Of a DNA stretch of 64,000 nucleotides, positions 1-7,656 are shown piece after piece. The notes beneath the pieces are model-generated. The model was not told the DNA's origin, ran no database searches, and was given only the letters and a program-made list of their open reading frames with translations. Origin of the DNA: Leptospira abararensis (lineage in GTDB: Bacteria; Spirochaetota; Leptospiria; Leptospirales; Leptospiraceae); the NCBI RefSeq assembly GCF_016918735.1, contig NZ_JAFFPR010000007.1, positions 186,001-250,000 of the forward strand, in the 5' to 3' direction. Positions within the stretch are counted from its first letter, which is position 1. Each line of letters opens with the position of its first letter. Made by a program: the position numbers and the translations under genes.

Positions 1-888
1 AAAAATACTTGGTTCGTCTGAATGTAAAACTATGTCGATTCTTTCGTTTCCGAGTTCTCTTACGATGGCTTGGATCCGAACCCCCTTCATTCCCACACAA
101 GCTCCCACAGGATCCACATCAGACTTACTTGTGGTCACAACCACCTTAGTTCTGTAAGACGGGATACGAGCTACATCGCGAATTTCTACAATTCCATCAT
201 ACACTTCGGGAATTTCCATCTCGAAGAGTTTTTTCACAAAGTCACCCGAGGCACGAGAGAGTGTGATGACAGGCATTGGTTCACGGGGGCGAAGTTCTAC
301 TCGAGAAATGATGGCTTTCATTCGATCGCCTTGGCGGTATTTTTCGCCAGGGTTTTGATCTTTTTTTAACATGATCCCTTCGACCTTACCGAGGTCGATA
401 GACATGATGTCTTTTTTCCAACGTTGGAAGTACCCGTGAGTGAGTTCTCCCTCTTTGGATTTATACTCTTGGTAGAGTAATTCCTTTTCCATATCGCGGA
501 GGCGCTGGAAAACCATTTGTTTCGCTTGGCTGGAAAGGACCCGAGAGAGGTCTTGCGGTTTTTCAAACACACGCATTTGGGTTCCCACTTGTGCGGCAGG
601 ATCCAATTTACTTGCTTCTTCTAGAGAGATCTCTAGAGGGTTTGTTGTTTTATCTTCTACCACGTCACGAAGGACAGAGATGATGATTTCGTTTTTGTTA
701 TCGGAACCGAAGTCTACTTGGCAACGGTCATCTGTCTCCGCTTCTAAACCGACTTTTTTGCGATAGGCGGCAAGGAGTGAGTCTCGGATGACACCGAGTA
801 CGAGTTCTCTATCAAGAGATTTGTCCTGACAGAATTGTTGGATGGCTTCGAATAGCCCAGTTTCTTTCGTTGCTTGTTTTGTCGCCAT
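1..888 (-). CDS. nusA: Transcription termination/antitermination factor NusA, C-terminal part beyond window
   Basis: NusA binds RNA polymerase and nascent RNA and modulates pausing, termination and antitermination. The 296 residues visible start MATKQATKETGLFEAIQQF and contain the N-terminal RNAP-binding domain, an S1-like stretch (LGKVEGIMLKKDQNPGEKY) and the beginning of the first KH region (DPVGACVGMKGVRIQAIVRE, about residues 255-275). The gene continues past base 1, so the second KH domain is not seen. The start is the ATG at 888, four bases after the rimP stop, giving the usual bacterial rimP-nusA order (infB would be expected next, outside the window). Identification rests on recognised family sequence and on gene order. 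Confidence 0.96.
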   Translation of the reverse strand, partial: MATKQATKETGLFEAIQQFCQDKSLDRELVLGVIRDSLLAAYRKKVGLEAETDDRCQVDFGSDNKNEIIISVLRDVVEDKTTNPLEISLEEASKLDPAAQVGTQMRVFEKPQDLSRVLSSQAKQMVFQRLRDMEKELLYQEYKSKEGELTHGYFQRWKKDIMSIDLGKVEGIMLKKDQNPGEKYRQGDRMKAIISRVELRPREPMPVITLSRASGDFVKKLFEMEIPEVYDGIVEIRDVARIPSYRTKVVVTTSKSDVDPVGACVGMKGVRIQAIVRELGNERIDIVLHSDEPSIF

Positions 889-892
889 AGTC

Positions 893-1402
893 TTAAATTT
901 CTAAATACAAATTTCCCTTTCGTATTTCTGCGATGGGCATAGATACCGATTTTTGGTTCTTTTTGTGTCGAGTTTTACGATCGTAAAGCGTAAGCTCAAC
1001 TGAATCCCCCGAAACCGGTCCCAAACGATACAATCGTTTGTCCCATTTTCCTGCTTCCAGCGGTACTTCTAGTTTGACTAAAAGTCCTTGGAAACGACTT
1101 AAATCCTCCGGCAGACGCAAAACACGTTCTGCTCCCGCGGAGGAGACTTGGAGAGTGAAATCAAATTCCTCTCCCCATAAATCCAGTTCCTCTTTGAGTC
1201 TCCTAGAAACATTCTCACAGTCTTCCAAACTAGCCGAGCCAGTTTTGTCTGTGAGATGATCAAGTTCAATCTCAATGAGGGCGTGGTTTTTCCGATTCTG
1301 TACTTGGAGCGAAAAAAGCGCTAGAGGTGGAGCGAGAACGCGTAAAATAAGTTCTCTGATGTTTTCCTCGGTATATACCAAACCATTTCCAAAAGATTCC
1401 AA
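893..1402 (-). CDS. rimP: Ribosome maturation factor RimP
   Basis: RimP assists late maturation of the 30S subunit in the cytoplasm. The 169-residue product has the family layout: an N-terminal alpha/beta domain with LEDCENVSRRLKEELD (the CxxVSR-like motif), FTLQVSSAGAERVLRLPEDLSRFQG (the conserved V-S-S-x-G-x-x-R-x-L segment) and a C-terminal SH3-like domain. Length fits the family (about 150-170). The only plausible start is a TTG at 1402; there is no ATG near the N-terminus and no strong Shine-Dalgarno sequence, so the exact start is less certain than the gene. It is followed after four bases by nusA, supporting co-transcription, and diverges from the lipoprotein gene at 1514. Confidence 0.93.
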   Translation of the reverse strand: MESFGNGLVYTEENIRELILRVLAPPLALFSLQVQNRKNHALIEIELDHLTDKTGSASLEDCENVSRRLKEELDLWGEEFDFTLQVSSAGAERVLRLPEDLSRFQGLLVKLEVPLEAGKWDKRLYRLGPVSGDSVELTLYDRKTRHKKNQKSVSMPIAEIRKGNLYLEI

Positions 1403-1513
1403 TAGGAATCTGTATAAGAGACCCAGCTCATGCTAAAATTTAACATGTCTACTGTCAAGCTAGGAAAAGCGAGTTGTCCTGTAAATAAAAAATTAGGGAA
1501 TGGATGTTGCACC

Positions 1514-2620
1514 ATGCGAACCCTTATTCTTTTCCTCACCCTCTTCGTTTCCGTATCCTGCCTACGTTTCCGTGTGGAAAACTTAAAAGAAGAAATTCTC
1601 TTCCGCATTCCTCTCGGTGGGACCAATGAGAGTTTTGAAGGCGTTGTGGTGAACCAAGTACTCACCAATGTCCCACTCACCATTCCCAATTCTTCTAATA
1701 TTAGTGCACTTGCGGACAATAAACAAGCAGTAATCAAACTTTTTGATAGAAACGGAAGGCTTGATGCCACTCTTGGCAACCCGGATTTTAAATCCATTTC
1801 CGGAATTCCCCACTACCCGTTTCGATTTGGTGGGATTGGGATTGTTGCCATGAACGAAGACGGAGACCTCATCGTACAAAACAGAATTTCCACCAAGGGA
1901 ATGGAACTTCCCCCCGGCCAAGAAAATTTATACAAAACCTACAGTGGTGCTTTTTCCACCCAAGGAGCGACAGTCCTTCCCTCGTTTCTTGTACAAATCT
2001 CCCAAAAAGGAGTCGTGAAGTTTATGTTAGGGGCTTCTGGGAAAAACTCGGAACCATTCCGTTACATTGAGTTTATTTTGCCTGGGGAAGGAGAAAAGTT
2101 ATTTGTTTACCACCGCATTGCAGAGGAAATGCGACTTTCTTATTTTGAAGAAGGAGAACTGAAAGGAAATCTAAAAGAGTCGGGCCTCGATGTATTTGCT
2201 AGTAATGATGCCAAAGAATATGACATCACTCTCGACAAACTCCTACCTCATCCAGAAGGAGAGTATGTTCTCGGATCTTTTAGTTATTATTCAAAAAAAG
2301 ACAAACGTTTTAAATTCCGTAGGATTTTTCGTTTTGTTTTTGATTCCAAATCTTCAGAATTTTTAAAAGAGATCCAAGACCCTTCTGAGATATTATTTTC
2401 CATTCGAAACAATGGGGAGTTTTATATTTGGGAAACCGAAGACGGTGGAAATGCGGCAAGACTCCAAGTCCATGATAAAGAAGGAAACCATATCAATAAC
2501 AAACGGATTCCTTTTTCTACCCCACGTGGCCAGTGGAGAGAAACCTATACAGATGCTTTTGATAATATTTATTCCGTTCGGATTCGTGCCGGTGCCCTTG
2601 AAGTGTATCGTTGGATCTAA
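1514..2620 (+). CDS. Putative lipoprotein of unknown function
   Basis: The open frame could be extended to 1430, but the ATG at 1514 gives a clean lipoprotein signal peptide, MRTLILFLTLFVSVSC, with Cys16 in a spirochaete-like lipobox, so this start is preferred. The 368-residue product has no domain I recognise. Its mature part alternates short beta-like stretches (for example FRYIEFILPGEGEKLFVYH, EGEYVLGSFSYYSKKDKRFKFRR, FYIWETEDGGNAARLQVHDKEG), reminiscent of a beta-propeller or beta-sandwich envelope protein; this is only an impression from pattern. The stop codon abuts the ATG of nnr at 2621, so the two genes are probably co-transcribed. Divergent from rimP. Confidence 0.8.
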   Translation: MRTLILFLTLFVSVSCLRFRVENLKEEILFRIPLGGTNESFEGVVVNQVLTNVPLTIPNSSNISALADNKQAVIKLFDRNGRLDATLGNPDFKSISGIPHYPFRFGGIGIVAMNEDGDLIVQNRISTKGMELPPGQENLYKTYSGAFSTQGATVLPSFLVQISQKGVVKFMLGASGKNSEPFRYIEFILPGEGEKLFVYHRIAEEMRLSYFEEGELKGNLKESGLDVFASNDAKEYDITLDKLLPHPEGEYVLGSFSYYSKKDKRFKFRRIFRFVFDSKSSEFLKEIQDPSEILFSIRNNGEFYIWETEDGGNAARLQVHDKEGNHINNKRIPFSTPRGQWRETYTDAFDNIYSVRIRAGALEVYRWI

Positions 2621-4114
2621 ATGAAACAAAAACCCTTATTCACAAACAAAGAATCGAAAGCAATAGATTCTCTTACAACCAAGGAATTGGGGTTTAATGA
2701 AGAGACCCTAATGGGAATGGCTGCCCTTTCCGTTTTTCATGCGAATGAAGACCTTTGGAAAACGGCAGAATCCATTTGGATTCTCTGTGGCACAGGGGGA
2801 AATGGTGGAGATGGGTATGCCCTAGCCCATACTCTCTTCCAAGAAGGGTACGACGTTCGTTGTTTTGCCACCTCCCCTAACAAATCAGAAGCGGGAAAAT
2901 TTTACGAGGGCCTTGCAAAAAAAACAATCGGAGCCATTGGAAGCATCGTAGATTTTTATAAAGAATGGGAAGAGGCAGAAGAAGACTCTGTTTTACTTGT
3001 GGATGCCCTACTCGGAACCGGATTCCAAAATCCTCTTTCAGAAGAACTAAAAGAACTAATTGATACCATCAATGAAAGTGAGGTGTTTTTTTACCGCTTG
3101 TCCCTGGATACAGCGAGTGGTTGGAATCCTTATGCACTCGGAGAAAAGGGATCGGGGAAACATAGTTTTGTTTTTGCCGACTCTATTGAGGAACTGGGAA
3201 CTAGGAAATGGGAAAACATTGGATTTATTTATGAAAAAGACTCCATCATTCCTAGATACTATGAAGCGATTGGATTTCCGGTTCGTACCCATCTAAACAA
3301 GGATACATTTTCAAATCGGTATTATTTAGAACCCAATCCCGAATCGGCCCTCTCTACCATCAAACGTAAAAACAAAGACCATAAATACAGTGCGGGTTCT
3401 GCCTTTTTTTACGGGGGATCGGAGGGAATGGAAGGAGCTATTTTACTTTCCGAACAGGCCTTCTCAAGGCTTGGTGGTGGGATTAGTAAAATTTTTTCCC
3501 CCTCTCTCAAAATCAACTCTTTTGTATTCCAAGAAGATCTTTCCAAAATGGTGAAAACTAGTTCCCTTGCGGAAACTCTGGAAGATCCTTTTTTAAAAAA
3601 AACTAAGACCATGGTTGTGGGCCCTGGCCTTACCCAGTATCCCAATGATCTCAGTGGATGGAGAGTTCCAGAAGGTCTACGTTTGGTTTTAGATGCCGGT
3701 GCCATTCCCACAAAAGGGAATCCACTTCCCAAAGGAAATCAAATCCTTCTCACACCTCACGTGGGAGAACTAAATCGAATGACGGGCCTTACCCACCACT
3801 CGGTTCAGGCCGCCTATGATACATTAATCGAATATTGCCCACAAAACAATGTTTATGTGCTACTCAAATCCTTTGTAAGTTTACTGGTTTGTCCCGATGG
3901 ATCTTCTTATGTTTGGGAATCACCCAATCCGAAATTGGCAACGATGGGAACGGGAGATTTACTTTCAGGAATCCTTGCTCGGTATTTGAGTTTGGATCTT
4001 CCCATTCCAGAGGCAGTGCTATTGGCACTTTCCTTACTCGACCATTCCAAACAATTGGAAGAACCTTATCCTTCGGCCCACCAAATCTTAAAATCTCTTG
4101 TGGAGATGATTTAG
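2621..4114 (+). CDS. nnr: Bifunctional NAD(P)H-hydrate epimerase / ADP-dependent NAD(P)H-hydrate dehydratase
   Basis: This enzyme repairs damaged NAD(P)H: the N-terminal YjeF/NnrE domain epimerises R- and S-NAD(P)HX, and the C-terminal NnrD domain dehydrates S-NAD(P)HX using ADP. Residues 1-215 show NnrE features (CGTGGNGGDGYALA substrate loop, VLLVDALLGTG metal/catalytic Asp). Residues 230-497 show the ribokinase-fold dehydratase: GSEGMEGAILL, the KTMVVGPGL strand, LTPHVGELNRMTGL and the GTGDLLSG anion hole/catalytic Asp motif near residue 445. The length of 497 is normal for the fused enzyme. Start ATG directly follows the upstream stop codon; the next gene begins immediately after its stop. 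Confidence 0.95.
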   Translation: MKQKPLFTNKESKAIDSLTTKELGFNEETLMGMAALSVFHANEDLWKTAESIWILCGTGGNGGDGYALAHTLFQEGYDVRCFATSPNKSEAGKFYEGLAKKTIGAIGSIVDFYKEWEEAEEDSVLLVDALLGTGFQNPLSEELKELIDTINESEVFFYRLSLDTASGWNPYALGEKGSGKHSFVFADSIEELGTRKWENIGFIYEKDSIIPRYYEAIGFPVRTHLNKDTFSNRYYLEPNPESALSTIKRKNKDHKYSAGSAFFYGGSEGMEGAILLSEQAFSRLGGGISKIFSPSLKINSFVFQEDLSKMVKTSSLAETLEDPFLKKTKTMVVGPGLTQYPNDLSGWRVPEGLRLVLDAGAIPTKGNPLPKGNQILLTPHVGELNRMTGLTHHSVQAAYDTLIEYCPQNNVYVLLKSFVSLLVCPDGSSYVWESPNPKLATMGTGDLLSGILARYLSLDLPIPEAVLLALSLLDHSKQLEEPYPSAHQILKSLVEMI

Positions 4115-4726
4115 ATGGGAAAAGGATACCACTCTCGTTCGCCCGAAGAATTTCGCGAATACCTCAAACAAATCGGTGATAAGAATAAAAAAACCAGATG
4201 GAGACAGATTGTCATCCTCATCGATTTGGTTTTAGTGATTCTGATATTTTATATAGGATTTCGTGCCTTAAATCCAGGAAGTTTTCAAAACCTTACCCAG
4301 TCCGACAAACAGATCGTAGACGGATACCCAACCTACTTAAGTCTCTCGAGAGAAGAAGATGATTTGTTCCAAGGTTATTTTTTATTTATTGAAAACAATA
4401 CTAAGAACGAAGTAAAATTTCCAAGTCCCAAATGGACCTCGGAATTTCGCATCCAAACCAAACAAGGTCTATTGTGTTTCCAAGAAACAATCCAATGGGA
4501 ACCAAGAACGATTCCTTCGCAGGCCAATGGATTTTTATACCATTCGGTTTCCAAAAAAAAATGGAAGGACTTGGTTGTCGATTGCCGCAAAGAAATCTTT
4601 GATGAAGAGGCTTCCATCTTCCGATCCAAGTTTCGATCCCTGGATTTAGGATTTTATTCCCAGGTGCTCATCCATTCGGAAGATAGAACCTATACATTTC
4701 AAATCAAACAAAAACCGTATAAGTAG
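4115..4726 (+). CDS. Hypothetical single-pass membrane protein
   Basis: A 203-residue protein of unknown function. Residues 1-25 are basic (SPEEFREYLKQIGDKNKKTR) and are followed by one strong hydrophobic segment, about residues 27-49 (QIVILIDLVLVILIFYIGF), predicting an N-in, C-out anchor with an approximately 150-residue extracytoplasmic domain. The outer domain contains two cysteines (LCFQET and VDCRKE) that could pair, and beta-rich pattern segments (GYFLFIENNTKNEV, SEFRIQTKQGL). It starts exactly at the end of nnr, so it is in the same transcription unit. No family recognised. Confidence 0.75.
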   Translation: MGKGYHSRSPEEFREYLKQIGDKNKKTRWRQIVILIDLVLVILIFYIGFRALNPGSFQNLTQSDKQIVDGYPTYLSLSREEDDLFQGYFLFIENNTKNEVKFPSPKWTSEFRIQTKQGLLCFQETIQWEPRTIPSQANGFLYHSVSKKKWKDLVVDCRKEIFDEEASIFRSKFRSLDLGFYSQVLIHSEDRTYTFQIKQKPYK

Positions 4727-4800
4727 ATGCATAGATAGTGTTATGTAAACAATTACAAAATGAATCAAAATAAAAGAAATTCCAATGTCTGAAAATAGAA

Positions 4801-4828
4801 TTGACACAAACATACTTGCACATATACT
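4801..4828 (+). promoter_or_regulatory. Promoter of the vapBC-like operon with a direct repeat over the -10 box
   Basis: TTGACA at 4801-4806 and TATACT at 4823-4828 are separated by 16 bases, close to a sigma-70 consensus. The nonamer ATACTTGCA occurs twice, at 4812-4820 and 4824-4832, 12 bases apart and covering the -10 element. Ribbon-helix-helix antitoxins usually autorepress from short repeated sites over their promoter, so the repeats are candidate VapB operators (inference). A ribosome binding site AGGAG lies at 4846-4850, six bases before the ATG at 4857. Confidence 0.7.
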
Positions 4829-4856
4829 TGCATCAAGCTTTTAATAGGAGACTGAA

Positions 4857-5087
4857 ATGCCGCAGTTATCATTATATTTAGATCAAGATACACTCAAAAA
4901 AATTGAATTAGCTGCAAAAAAGGAAAAAGTTTCTATATCGCAATGGGTTAAAGGAAAACTACAAAGTTCCTTTGAGAAAAAATGGCCTGACAATTTTTTT
5001 CAATTATATGGTTCTATTGATGATAAATCCTTCAATAAACCTGATCCAATAAGTTTTAAAGATGATAGTAAGAGAGAAGCTTTCTGA
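4857..5087 (+). CDS. Ribbon-helix-helix antitoxin, VapB/CopG type
   Basis: A 76-residue protein that should neutralise the PIN-domain toxin encoded directly downstream and repress the operon. The N-terminus is a typical ribbon-helix-helix: the strand MPQLSLYLDQDTLKKIELAAKK followed by a helix-turn-helix KVSISQWVKGKLQSSF. The C-terminal tail WPDNFFQLYGSIDDKSFNKP resembles the toxin-wrapping tail of antitoxins paired with VapC toxins (tryptophan-proline followed by an L/F-Y-G-S-I-D-D segment). Strong RBS AGGAG and a near-consensus promoter lie upstream. Its stop codon TGA overlaps the proposed CTG start of the toxin as CTGA. Confidence 0.85.
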   Translation: MPQLSLYLDQDTLKKIELAAKKEKVSISQWVKGKLQSSFEKKWPDNFFQLYGSIDDKSFNKPDPISFKDDSKREAF

Positions 5088-5482
5088 ACTATTTTTTAGA
5101 TACAAACATATGTATTTACTTTCTTAAAGGCAAAAATATTAATATTGAAAATAACATTAAAAAACTTAATCCAAATCGAATCAAAATTCCTTCTATAGTA
5201 AAAGCAGAACTTTTATTAGGTGCACTAAAAAGTCAAAACCCCAAAAAAAACAGGGATATTGTTTTAGATTTCGTAGATCCTTTTGAAATTATTGGTTTTA
5301 ATGATACAGAATCCGAAATCTATTCTGAAATTCGTTCCAATTTAGAATTAAAGGGATTATCAATTGGTCCAAACGATCTGATTATAGCTTCAATCGTATT
5401 AAATAATAATGGAATACTCGTCACAAATAATCAAAAAGAATTCTCGAGAATTCAATCCCTTAAATTAGAAAATTGGATCTAG
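5084..5482 (+). CDS. PIN-domain ribonuclease toxin, VapC-like, with CTG start
   Basis: The reading frame encodes a complete PIN domain of about 132 residues: NYFLDTNICIYFLKG at the N-terminus (first catalytic Asp), PSIVKAELLLGAL (Glu), GPNDLIIASIVL (Asp) and LVTNNQKEFSRI near the C-terminus (N-N-x-x-E-F). VapC toxins cut tRNA or rRNA. The frame contains no ATG, GTG or TTG at the expected start: the codon aligned with the usual initiator is CTG at 5084-5086, forming CTGA with the antitoxin stop (most such pairs have ATGA). A purine-rich AGAGAGAAG lies at 5071-5079. Immediately upstream in frame is a TAA stop, so the start cannot be moved far. Either CTG is used or the toxin is silent. Confidence 0.8.
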   Translation: MNYFLDTNICIYFLKGKNINIENNIKKLNPNRIKIPSIVKAELLLGALKSQNPKKNRDIVLDFVDPFEIIGFNDTESEIYSEIRSNLELKGLSIGPNDLIIASIVLNNNGILVTNNQKEFSRIQSLKLENWI

Positions 5483-5543
5483 TATAAGCAATTACTCTGT
5501 ATAGCAGTATTATAAAAAAGGAAGTATCATAAATATATAAATC

Positions 5544-5978
5544 TTAGGTTGTTCTTATAGAACTGGATACAATGATTCCTCCTAGAACAATTAGCATTGT
5601 TCCGATGAAAACTTTTAATAAATTCAAGTCTTTCCATTCGGAAAATACAATAGCCCCTAAGATGACCGCAACGATTGCATTGGAATGTGTAAGAGGAGCA
5701 ATGACTGATACGGGCATCTTCAAGACCGAAATGCCATAACTCATACAATAGATGGCTGTAGACCAGGAAAGGCCCATAAGAAAAGCAAAGAGTCCCCCAC
5801 TTAAAGTGACTTCTTTCATTCCACTTTGAAAAGCAAAGACAATTCCATAACAAAAAATGGATAACCCCACAAAAACCAAATAAAGGGGCAAACTAATTCC
5901 CGCACGAAGACTTAGCTTCATAATGACGGTTCCCATTCCTAGAAGCAGAGCGGGGAAAACCCCGCCGATGAGTATCAT
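5544..5978 (-). CDS. Small EamA/DMT-type membrane transporter
   Basis: A 144-residue, very hydrophobic protein with about five membrane helices (MILIGGVFPALLLGMGTVIM, LYLVFVGLSIFCYGIVFAF, LSGGLFAFLMGLSWSTAIYC, APLTHSNAIVAVILGAIVFSE, VFIGTMLIVLGGIIVS). The segment SNAIVAVILGAIVFSEW followed by a last helix with LIVLGG is characteristic of the second half of EamA (drug/metabolite transporter) domains; the protein corresponds to one EamA repeat and probably dimerises. Substrate cannot be deduced. It is the last gene of a minus-strand group with a DUF1398 protein and a MarR regulator, 20 bases after the DUF1398 stop. Confidence 0.8.
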   Translation of the reverse strand: MILIGGVFPALLLGMGTVIMKLSLRAGISLPLYLVFVGLSIFCYGIVFAFQSGMKEVTLSGGLFAFLMGLSWSTAIYCMSYGISVLKMPVSVIAPLTHSNAIVAVILGAIVFSEWKDLNLLKVFIGTMLIVLGGIIVSSSIRTT

Positions 5979-5998
5979 TCTAAGTTCCTTTTTTTTTA

Positions 5999-6433
5999 TT
6001 ATCGGTTTACCGCAACCGCTGGATACTCTTCCAAATAACTATCCCCGTTCACACCATAGTAGACCACCTTACGAAAAGCGAAGTCTACATCATAACCGAT
6101 GACTCCCGCCTCCCATGCTGCTTTCAGAAATTCCGGGAAAGTGCTTCGGCCTTCTTGGTCCGTGCGAAGTGCTGTGATGAGAGCGTCCCTGTCAAAGTTC
6201 GCGATCTCAAAAACACCGGTGACAAGAGGAGTTCCTTGTTGGACTACTGCCCCCTCTTTCATTTGATAGACCGCTTGGCAGGATGGGAGTGACCAGCGGT
6301 TACTTTGTACTCCGGCACTCCGAAGGACTTCCGCAAGGACGGGAAAACCTCCTACTTTGGGGCGGATAGACATCGCCAATTTTTGTGCATCGGTAAGCTT
6401 TGTTGTTAGACTTGTCATTGAATTTTTCCTCAT
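5999..6433 (-). CDS. DUF1398 family protein (YbcV-like)
   Basis: A 144-residue protein resembling the DUF1398 family, whose E. coli member is the prophage protein YbcV; its biochemical function is not known to me. Visible family features are WSLPSCQAVYQMKEG near the middle, the segment FDRDALITALRTDQEGRSTFPEFLKAAWEAGVIGYDVDF (written here in part), and a C-terminal YYGVNGDSYLEEYPAV. The ATG at 6433 overlaps the MarR stop as ATGA, suggesting translational coupling; an internal ATG 15 bases downstream (MTSLTTK) is an alternative. The coupling to MarR implies it belongs to the same stress or metabolite response. Confidence 0.82.
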   Translation of the reverse strand: MRKNSMTSLTTKLTDAQKLAMSIRPKVGGFPVLAEVLRSAGVQSNRWSLPSCQAVYQMKEGAVVQQGTPLVTGVFEIANFDRDALITALRTDQEGRSTFPEFLKAAWEAGVIGYDVDFAFRKVVYYGVNGDSYLEEYPAVAVNR

Positions 6434-6900
6434 TCGATTGGGTTTGTTTTCAGTTTATTTAGCTCTGCTAGTTTGATGAGTGTTTTCATAAGAACTTCTC
6501 GTTCGGTTTGGGAAAGCTCCGAGAAAAAAGCTGCGTCATTTTCATCGGCGATTTTGGATAGTTTAGGAATGAGTTTGGCCGCTTTGGGTGTGAGCCTGAT
6601 GTCTTGGTAACGCCTATCCCCCGATGATTCCGCACGTGTCACAAGGCCCTTGTGTAATAGACGATCAATCAGTTTGGAAACGGCACCTCTTGTAAGCCCT
6701 GTGATCTCCGCCACGACACCGGGAGATGTGTTTTCTTCATGGGAGTACATTTCCCGAAGGATGACCCATTCGGCTACCGTGACATCGAGAGCTGCCAGTT
6801 TCTTCGCAAAAGAATGGGAGACTGCATTGGAGACAATCCGCAATCGATACCCAATATGAGATTTTAGGTGGCTTGGCGAGGGGTATTCCTTTTTTCTCAT
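6430..6900 (-). CDS. MarR family transcriptional regulator
   Basis: A 156-residue winged helix-turn-helix repressor. Recognition features are the N-terminal dimerisation helix, the HTH at about residues 55-80 (SPGVVAEITGLTRGAVSKLID) and the wing RAESSGDRRYQDIRLT (the DxR signature), followed by C-terminal dimer helices. MarR proteins commonly bind palindromes in their own promoter and release on ligand or oxidant binding. A perfect 26-bp palindrome lies at 6907-6932, six bases from the ATG, so autorepression is likely. There is no clear Shine-Dalgarno sequence before the ATG, which may mean a leaderless or weakly translated message. First gene of a three-gene operon with DUF1398 and an EamA transporter. 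Confidence 0.92.
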   Translation of the reverse strand: MRKKEYPSPSHLKSHIGYRLRIVSNAVSHSFAKKLAALDVTVAEWVILREMYSHEENTSPGVVAEITGLTRGAVSKLIDRLLHKGLVTRAESSGDRRYQDIRLTPKAAKLIPKLSKIADENDAAFFSELSQTEREVLMKTLIKLAELNKLKTNPIE

Positions 6901-6906
6901 AAATGA

Positions 6907-6932
6907 ACAATAGTTTCCTAGGAAACTATTGT
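6907..6932. promoter_or_regulatory. Perfect palindromic operator upstream of the MarR gene, with extra half-sites
   Basis: Bases 6907-6932 form a perfect 26-bp palindrome with arms ACAATAGTTTCCT and AGGAAACTATTGT. Further copies of the half-site core TAGGAAA occur at 6947-6953 and 6965-6971, in the same orientation as the core at 6919-6925. The position directly in front of the MarR start is typical of an autoregulatory operator. The extra half-sites could extend binding or could be the upstream part of the promoter. Confidence 0.8.
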
Positions 6933-7194
6933 CAAGGAAATTAATTTAGGAAATGTCTATTAATTAGGAAATACGGAAAAATTTGAATGCAAGGCGTGGA
7001 AAATTTCACGGCTGAAGTTAGCGTCTAAAATGGGAATACCAGTTTTTACCTAAGGTCGTTAATGGATTCTGAATGATATTGGTTTAATGTTTCAACTAAC
7101 AAAAGAAAATTTTTTTTCTATTCAAAAAATTACAGTGATTCATATTACAGATAACTGACAAAACGTATCCATAAAATTAAAAAAGCTGATCGCG

Positions 7195-7650
7195 ATGTCT
7201 TATCATAAGAAATCTATGAACCAATCACTGAGTAAAAAACAAACAATTATTTTTTCAATAACCCTGGTGATCTCTATGATTGGTTTTAAGTTTTTATTTG
7301 CGCATTTTGGGAAGCATGACAATAGCTTTGAAGATTTACTTCGATCGACGGCAAATGACATCAATGGGAATTGTCCGCAAACTGTCGACAAAGACACCAG
7401 ACTAGACAACGTAGCTGTTTTTCCAGAAAAACGATTTCAATACAACTATACACTCATCGCCTATTCTGCTTCGGAAATTGATATTCCAGAACTAGAAAAA
7501 AACCAATTCCCGGCGATTTTGAGTGCCATTAAGTCAAGTCCCGATATGAAACTTTTCCGCGATAACCAAGTGACACTGGTTTATTCCTATCGAGATCGGA
7601 TGGGGAAATATATCTTTTCTATGGAATTCAAACCAAGTGACTACCAATGA
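7195..7650 (+). CDS. Hypothetical membrane-anchored protein
   Basis: A 151-residue protein with one N-terminal hydrophobic segment at about residues 17-36 (TIIFSITLVISMIGFKFLF), then a polar extracytoplasmic domain. The outer domain contains a single Cys (NGNCPQTVDKDTRLDNV) and ends in a beta-rich segment (NQVTLVYSYRDRMGKYIFSMEF). The motif CP-T-D-x-x-T-R-L-D-x-V followed by Y-N-Y-T resembles small exported proteins of unknown function seen in several Gram-negative genomes, but I cannot name a family. The start could also be the internal ATG 21 bases downstream (MNQSLSKK). It converges on the BrnA-like gene. Confidence 0.7.
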   Translation: MSYHKKSMNQSLSKKQTIIFSITLVISMIGFKFLFAHFGKHDNSFEDLLRSTANDINGNCPQTVDKDTRLDNVAVFPEKRFQYNYTLIAYSASEIDIPELEKNQFPAILSAIKSSPDMKLFRDNQVTLVYSYRDRMGKYIFSMEFKPSDYQ

Positions 7651-7656
7651 TCAAAA

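Noticed and set aside
1430..1513. N-terminal extension of the lipoprotein gene
   Set aside because: The extension would bury the signal peptide; the ATG at 1514 places the hydrophobic signal and lipobox in the normal position.
4801..4832. Possible CRISPR-like short repeats
   Set aside because: Only two copies of a nine-base unit are present, over a promoter; no spacers, leader or cas genes occur anywhere in the window.
7081..7194. Search for an insertion sequence or integrase near the toxin-antitoxin pairs
   Set aside because: No transposase or integrase frame and no terminal inverted repeats are visible between 4.7 and 8.8 kb; only the tRNA 3'-end copy hints at mobility.
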